Of a stretch of DNA of 64,000 nt, positions 60,033 to 64,000 are shown piece by piece. Each line of letters starts with the position of its first letter. The first letter of the stretch is position 1. Location: NCBI RefSeq assembly GCF_040655735.1, contig NZ_JBFAKK010000017.1:99163-163162 (forward strand), written 5' to 3'. The translations under genes were made by a program, and so were the position numbers. This DNA comes from Phytomonospora sp040655735. Its GTDB lineage: Bacteria; Actinomycetota; Actinomycetes; Mycobacteriales; Micromonosporaceae. The notes below the pieces were generated by a model, which saw nothing but the letters and a program-made list of their open reading frames with translations, was not told where the DNA came from and did not search any database.

Positions 60033-61109
60033 GTGCATACCGACCCCATCCGCGGCCACAAGCGCGGCACCGCTCCGGTCCCCCTGTCCGTCCTCGACCT
60101 GGCGCCCGTCGGCAGCGGGCTGACCGTCGCCCAGGCGCTGGCCACCACGACGGCGGTGGCCAAGCGCACCGAGGAACTCGGCTACCACCGCTTCTGGGTC
60201 GCCGAGCACCACTCCATGCCCGGCATCGCCAGCTCGGCCCCCGCGGTGATCCTGGCGCACCTCGCCGCGCACACCGAGCGCATCCGCCTCGGCTCGGGCG
60301 GGGTCATGCTCCCCAACCATGCCCCGCTGGTCATCGCCGAGCAGTTCGGCACCCTGGAGGCGCTGGCCCCCGGTCGGGTCGACCTCGGCCTCGGCCGGGC
60401 GCCCGGCACCGACCGCGCGACCACCCTCGCGCTGCGCCTGACGCCCGAGCGCCTCGGCGCCGACGACTTCCCCGAGCAGCTGGCCGAGCTCACCGCCTTC
60501 CTCGACGGCTCCTTCCCCGAAAACCACCCCTACCACCGCATCCACGCCGTCCCCGGCCCCGTGCAGCGCAGGGTCGACGGCGGCGTCGGCGAGCACTCCC
60601 GCCCGCCGGTGTGGCTGCTGGGCTCCTCCGACTACAGCGCCCGGCTGGCGGCCTCGCTGGGCCTGCCCTTCGCCTTCGCGCACCACTTCTCGGCCGACAA
60701 CACCGTCCCGGCCCTCGACCTCTACCGGCGCACCTTCCGCGCCTCCTCGGTGCTCGACAAGCCCTACGCGATGATCGCGGCGACCGCCGTGGCCGCCGAC
60801 ACCGAGAAGGACGCCGCCCGCGCGGCGGCCTCGCTCGGCCTGTCGATGCTGAAGCTGCGCACCGGCCGGGCGGGCCTGGTGCCCTCGGCCCAGGAGGCCG
60901 AGGACTTCCCGTACACGCCCGCCGAGCGCGACTTCGTCGCGCAGTGGATGTCGAACGCCGTGACGGGCACGGGCGCGCAGGTCCGCGAAGGGCTCGACGC
61001 GCTGGTCGAGCGGACCGGCGCCGACGAGCTGATGGTCACCTCGACCGTGCACGGCCATGAGCCCCGGCTGCGCTCCTACGAGCTGATCGCCGAGGCCTAC
61101 GGCCTATAG
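60033..61109 (+). CDS. LLM-class flavin-dependent oxidoreductase (MsnO8-like)
   Basis: Protein of 358 residues, TIM-barrel luciferase-like fold. GTG at 60033 gives the family length. Motifs: LSVLDLAPVGSG at the start, HRFWVAEHHSMPGIASSAP, GSGGVMLPNHAPLVIAEQFG, VDLGLGRAPGTD, and a late ELMVTS.VHGHEPRLRS. It uses reduced FMN in a monooxygenase reaction; the substrate is unknown. Its TAG stop is the first trinucleotide of the MITE relic that follows. Confidence 0.9.
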   Translation: MHTDPIRGHKRGTAPVPLSVLDLAPVGSGLTVAQALATTTAVAKRTEELGYHRFWVAEHHSMPGIASSAPAVILAHLAAHTERIRLGSGGVMLPNHAPLVIAEQFGTLEALAPGRVDLGLGRAPGTDRATTLALRLTPERLGADDFPEQLAELTAFLDGSFPENHPYHRIHAVPGPVQRRVDGGVGEHSRPPVWLLGSSDYSARLAASLGLPFAFAHHFSADNTVPALDLYRRTFRASSVLDKPYAMIAATAVAADTEKDAARAAASLGLSMLKLRTGRAGLVPSAQEAEDFPYTPAERDFVAQWMSNAVTGTGAQVREGLDALVERTGADELMVTSTVHGHEPRLRSYELIAEAYGL

Positions 61110-61188
61110 AGCGTGTCCGGTGGGGTCACTGCGGGGCTGCGGCGGGCTCATCTCGCCAACAAGACCCACAAGACAAGCCCTGGGGCTA
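61107..61188. mobile_element. Degenerate short MITE relic between convergent genes
   Basis: The sequence TAGAGCGTGTCCGGTG followed by GTCACTGCGGGGCTGCGGCGG matches one arm of the element at 31523 (read in reverse from 31690) over about 50 nt, and its other end (GACCCACAAGACAAGCCCTGG) is a decayed copy of the opposite terminal repeat. Length about 82 bp. Its two outer trinucleotides are the stop codons of the flanking genes. Confidence 0.65.
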
Positions 61189-63045
61189 CTCCACCGTCAC
61201 CGACTTGGCGAGGTTGCGCGGCTGGTCGATCTCCAGACCCAGACCGCGCGCCACCTCGCACGCGAACACCTGGAGCGGCACGGCCGTCAGCAGCGGCGCC
61301 AGCAAGGTCGGCACGACCGGGACGTGCACGATCTGGTCGGCGTAGGGCGCCACGGCCGTGTCGCCCTCCTCGGCGATGGCGATGACGGTCGCCCCGCGCG
61401 CCTTGACCTCCTGAATGTTCGACACGACCTTGTCGTGCAGAACCCCGCGCCCGCGCGGGGACGGGACGATCACCACGACCGGTGTACCGTCCTCGATCAG
61501 CGAGATCGGCCCGTGCTTGAGCTCACCGGCGGCGAAGCCCTCGGCGTGCAGGTAGGCCAGTTCCTTGAGCTTGAGCGCCCCTTCGAGGGCGACGGGGTAG
61601 CCGACGTGCCGCCCGATGAACAGCACCGGATGCTGCCCGGCGAGACGCCGGGCGAGTTCGCGCACCGGATCCATCTGTTCCAGGACGGCGGAGATCTTGG
61701 CGGGCATCGCGGCGAGCTGTTCGAGGACGGCGGCGACCTCGTCGGCGTACTTCACGCCCCGGATCTGCGCCAGGTGCAGCCCCACGAGGTAGCAGGCGAC
61801 CAACTGCGTCAGGAAGGCCTTCGTCGAGGCGACGGCGACCTCCAGGCCGGCGCGCGTGTAGAGCACGGCGTCGGACTCGCGCGGGATGGTCGAGCCGACC
61901 GTGTTGGAGATGGCCAGGACGCGCGCCTTCTGCTCCTTGGCGTGGCGCAGCGCCATGATCGTGTCCATGGTCTCGCCGGACTGCGAGATGACGATCACCA
62001 GCGTCGAGCGGTCCAGGACCGGGTCGCGGTAGCGGAACTCGCTGGCCAGCTCGACCTCGCAGGGCAGCCGCGTCCAGTGCTCGATGGCGTACTTGGCGAC
62101 CAGCCCGGCGTGGTAGGACGTGCCGCAGGCGACGATGAAGACCTTGTCGGCGTCGCGCAGGTCCTGGTCGGAGAGGCGGACCTCGTCGAGGGCGATCTCA
62201 CCGGTCTCGGTGACCCGGCCGCGCAGCGTGTCGGCGACGGCGGCGGGCTGCTCGTCGATCTCCTTGAGCATGAAGTGGTCGTAGCCGCCCTTCTCGGCGG
62301 CCGCGGCGTCCCAGTCGACGGTGTAGGGGCGCGCCTCGACCGGCTCGCCGGCGAAGTCGGTGACGGTGAACCCGTCCCGGCCGATCGTGACGACCTGGTC
62401 CTGGCCCAGCTCGACCGCCTCGCGCGTGAACGACAGGAACGCCGCCACGTCGGAGGCCAGCCAGTACTCGCCCTCGCCGCGCCCGATCACCAGCGGCGAG
62501 TTGCGGCGGGCTCCCACGACGGTGTCGGGGTCGTCGGCGTGCACGGCCAGCAGTGTGAAGGCGCCGCTGAGCCGCCGGACCACGCGGTGCATCGCCTCGG
62601 TCAGGTCGGCGCCGCCGGCGACCTCGGCGGCCAGCAGGTGCGCGACGACCTCGGTGTCGGTGTCGGAGGCCAGCTCGGTGCCCCCGGCTTCGAGCTCGCC
62701 GCGCAGGACGGCGAAGTTCTCGATGATGCCGTTGTGGATGACGGCGATGTTGCCGTCGGCGCTTCGGTGAGGGTGGGCGTTGCGGTCGGTGGGGCCGCCG
62801 TGGGTCGCCCAGCGCGTGTGGCCGATCCCGACGGTCGCCTCCAGGTGGGCGGGCTCGCCGTTGTTCTCGGCGAGTGCCTTGTCGAGGTTGCCGAGCTTGC
62901 CGGCCCGCTTCTCGACGTAGAGCCCCCCGGCGACGGGCAGGGCGACGCCCGCCGAGTCGTAGCCGCGGTATTCGAGCCGCCGCAGACCGTCCATCACCAC
63001 TTCGAGCGCCGAGCGCGCTCCCACGTATCCAACGATTCCGCACAC
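61186..63045 (-). CDS. glmS: Glucosamine-fructose-6-phosphate aminotransferase (isomerising)
   Basis: Protein of 619 residues. Cys2 is the N-terminal nucleophile of the glutaminase domain (CGIVGYVG; HTRWATHGGPT; NGIIEN). Two SIS sugar-isomerase domains follow (about 290-430 and 460-600: ACGTSYHAGLVAKY, SQSGETMDT, ASTKAFLTQL) and the family tail DQPRNLAKSVTVE. It makes glucosamine 6-phosphate for cell wall precursors. GTG start is leaderless: TACAGT (63058-63053) lies 7 nt before it. No glmS ribozyme is expected in this phylum and none is seen. Confidence 0.96.
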   Translation of the reverse strand: MCGIVGYVGARSALEVVMDGLRRLEYRGYDSAGVALPVAGGLYVEKRAGKLGNLDKALAENNGEPAHLEATVGIGHTRWATHGGPTDRNAHPHRSADGNIAVIHNGIIENFAVLRGELEAGGTELASDTDTEVVAHLLAAEVAGGADLTEAMHRVVRRLSGAFTLLAVHADDPDTVVGARRNSPLVIGRGEGEYWLASDVAAFLSFTREAVELGQDQVVTIGRDGFTVTDFAGEPVEARPYTVDWDAAAAEKGGYDHFMLKEIDEQPAAVADTLRGRVTETGEIALDEVRLSDQDLRDADKVFIVACGTSYHAGLVAKYAIEHWTRLPCEVELASEFRYRDPVLDRSTLVIVISQSGETMDTIMALRHAKEQKARVLAISNTVGSTIPRESDAVLYTRAGLEVAVASTKAFLTQLVACYLVGLHLAQIRGVKYADEVAAVLEQLAAMPAKISAVLEQMDPVRELARRLAGQHPVLFIGRHVGYPVALEGALKLKELAYLHAEGFAAGELKHGPISLIEDGTPVVVIVPSPRGRGVLHDKVVSNIQEVKARGATVIAIAEEGDTAVAPYADQIVHVPVVPTLLAPLLTAVPLQVFACEVARGLGLEIDQPRNLAKSVTVE

Positions 63046-63052
63046 GGCCGCG

Positions 63053-63058
63053 ACTGTA
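63053..63058 (-). promoter_or_regulatory. -10 box of leaderless glmS
   Basis: TACAGT on the minus strand, 7 nt before GTG 63045. No ribosome site is present. Confidence 0.6.
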
Positions 63059-63194
63059 CCCGAGTTTCACGCAGAAGGCTTGCGTAATAGGGGGGTGTTC
63101 ACGCATGCCCGCTGCGCGCAGCATGGAAGTGGGTTAACAGAGCGGCAACATCGGCCGCATAACGTGTGGTCACAGCCTTAAGAGGAGGACGGCC

Positions 63195-63740
63195 ATGTCA
63201 ACGCCCACGGCACCCTCGATCACGATCGCCGCCATGACCGACGCGCACGCCTGGCCCGTGCTGTCGATCTACCAGTCGGGCATCGACACGCACAACGCCA
63301 CCTTCGAGACCGAGGTTCCCGACTGGACCGCGTTCGGGACGTCCCGCCTGCCCCACCACCGCTTCGTGGCGCTGGGGGTGGATCCGTCTCCCCGTCTGGG
63401 GGCGGTGCCGTCCGCCACGACGGTGCTGGGGTGGATCGCGGCTTCGCCGACCTCGAAGCGGCCGGCGTATCGCGGGGTGGTGGAGCACTCGGTGTATGTG
63501 CGCCCCGACGCGGCCGGGCGGGGGGTGGGGAGGCGGTTGCTGGAGGTGTTCATCGCCTCGACGGAGGCGGCGGGGATCTGGACGATCACGACGGCGGTGT
63601 TTCCGGAGAACGTGGCGAGCCTGCGGCTGCACGCGGGGGCCGGGTTCCGGACCGTGGGGACACGGGAACGGGTGGCGCAGCTGCACGGCAGGTGGCGGGA
63701 CACGGTGCTGCTGGAGCGGCGGAGCGGGGTGGTGGGGTAG
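63195..63740 (+). CDS. GNAT acetyltransferase, phosphinothricin acetyltransferase-like
   Basis: Protein of 181 residues. ATG has AGGAGG upstream with 7-nt spacing. It follows the Pat/Bar group: WPVLSIYQSGIDTHNATFETEVPDW, RPAYRGVVEHSVYVRPDAAGRGVGRRLL (the acetyl-CoA loop AGRGVGRRLL is clear) and NVASLRLHAGAGFRTVGTRER. Members acetylate phosphinothricin, methionine sulfoximine or related amino acids. The region from 63741 to 63911 has no gene that I can see. Confidence 0.92.
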   Translation: MSTPTAPSITIAAMTDAHAWPVLSIYQSGIDTHNATFETEVPDWTAFGTSRLPHHRFVALGVDPSPRLGAVPSATTVLGWIAASPTSKRPAYRGVVEHSVYVRPDAAGRGVGRRLLEVFIASTEAAGIWTITTAVFPENVASLRLHAGAGFRTVGTRERVAQLHGRWRDTVLLERRSGVVG

Positions 63741-63911
63741 GTAGGGCGGTGGGGTAGCGGACGGGGGTGAGGGAGGGCGGCGCCGGACCGAGACGGGCCG
63801 GTCTGCGAGCGGTTCGGGGTTCGGGTTTGGGATGTACCTGGAAGCTCCATCCCCGCAATCTCCGGCGACGAGCGACCCCATGACCACCTGAACCAGCTCC
63901 CGATTCCGGGT

Positions 63912-64000
63912 CCAGGGACGGAGTTCCTGGCGGGGTCTGGGGCGGAGCTCCAGCGGGGGTCTGGGGGCGGAGCCTCCCAGCAGGGTTCGGGACGGAGTCC
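63912..64000. repeat. Second copy of the hairpin array, cut by the window end
   Basis: The first 19-nt palindrome (63912-63930) is identical to that at 31294-31312 and is followed by versions of the second and third hairpins; the last 25 nt are identical to 31357-31381. The order of hairpins is the same in both arrays. The array probably goes on past the window. Confidence 0.85.

Noticed and set aside
62938..63045. glmS ribozyme or riboswitch
   Set aside because: The gene appears leaderless, so there is no room for a 5' ribozyme, and no fold is seen upstream.
61120..63087. 655-codon plus-strand frame opposite glmS
   Set aside because: Antisense shadow. glmS motifs are complete on the minus strand.

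Overview
The window is high-GC DNA (roughly 70% G+C by eye) from an actinomycete. The supporting signs are: GTG and TTG starts are common; many genes appear leaderless, with a -10 box 6-7 nt before the start codon; there is a Cvn-type 'conservon' (nitrate/nitrite-sensing histidine kinase, roadblock/LC7, DUF742, small GTPase); three SigE-family sigma factors; a GuaB1-type IMP dehydrogenase paralogue; and a fused biotin carboxylase-BCCP subunit. Glycomycetales or Micromonosporales would fit, but I cannot fix the family from sequence alone. I recognise no tRNA, rRNA, CRISPR array or transposase-encoding IS.

Layout. 0.1-6 kb: a SUKH/LRR protein, a two-gene kinase-roadblock module and an amino-acid-type ABC binding lipoprotein. 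6-13.5 kb: SigE-family sigma with a membrane partner, O-methyltransferase, DUF397 protein, a DrrAB-like exporter divergent from a PadR repressor, a VOC protein, and a His-rich DUF4396 membrane protein behind a CsoR-like copper operator. 13.6-22.7 kb: acyl-CoA carboxylase alpha subunit, GuaB1, an acyltransferase, an acidic protein, and an IS110-like protein carrying the same tail as the kinases next to a second roadblock gene. 22.8-31 kb: a full conservon, a ketoglutarate-semialdehyde-type dehydrogenase and an MHYT sensor. 31.0-33.6 kb: a repeat-rich stretch with a hairpin array, a perfect-TIR MITE and an orphan gene.

33.6-46.6 kb holds nucleoside salvage: adenosine deaminase, thymidine phosphorylase, cytidine deaminase and a BMP-type nucleoside ABC importer (two lipoproteins, an ATPase, two permeases). 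Inserted among these genes is the most interesting locus, a 50-residue Cys-rich peptide behind a minimal signal peptidase, a membrane-tethered thioredoxin-like protein and a MauE/DoxX protein. It looks like a dedicated secreted disulfide-peptide system. 46.7-50 kb: two more SigE-family sigma/partner pairs. 50-54 kb: small membrane proteins, a BrkB-family protein, a 2'-5' RNA ligase-like protein, trpS and a decayed repeat protein. 54.2-57.4 kb: deoR-galT-galK. 57.4-64 kb: two CNNM/CBS membrane proteins, an LLM flavin oxidoreductase, glmS and an acetyltransferase, ending in a second copy of the hairpin array.

The genes suggest three linked themes: scavenging of nucleosides and galactose, roadblock-based sensory complexes that share one C-terminal tail motif, and cell-surface sensing through paralogous sigma/membrane-partner pairs.
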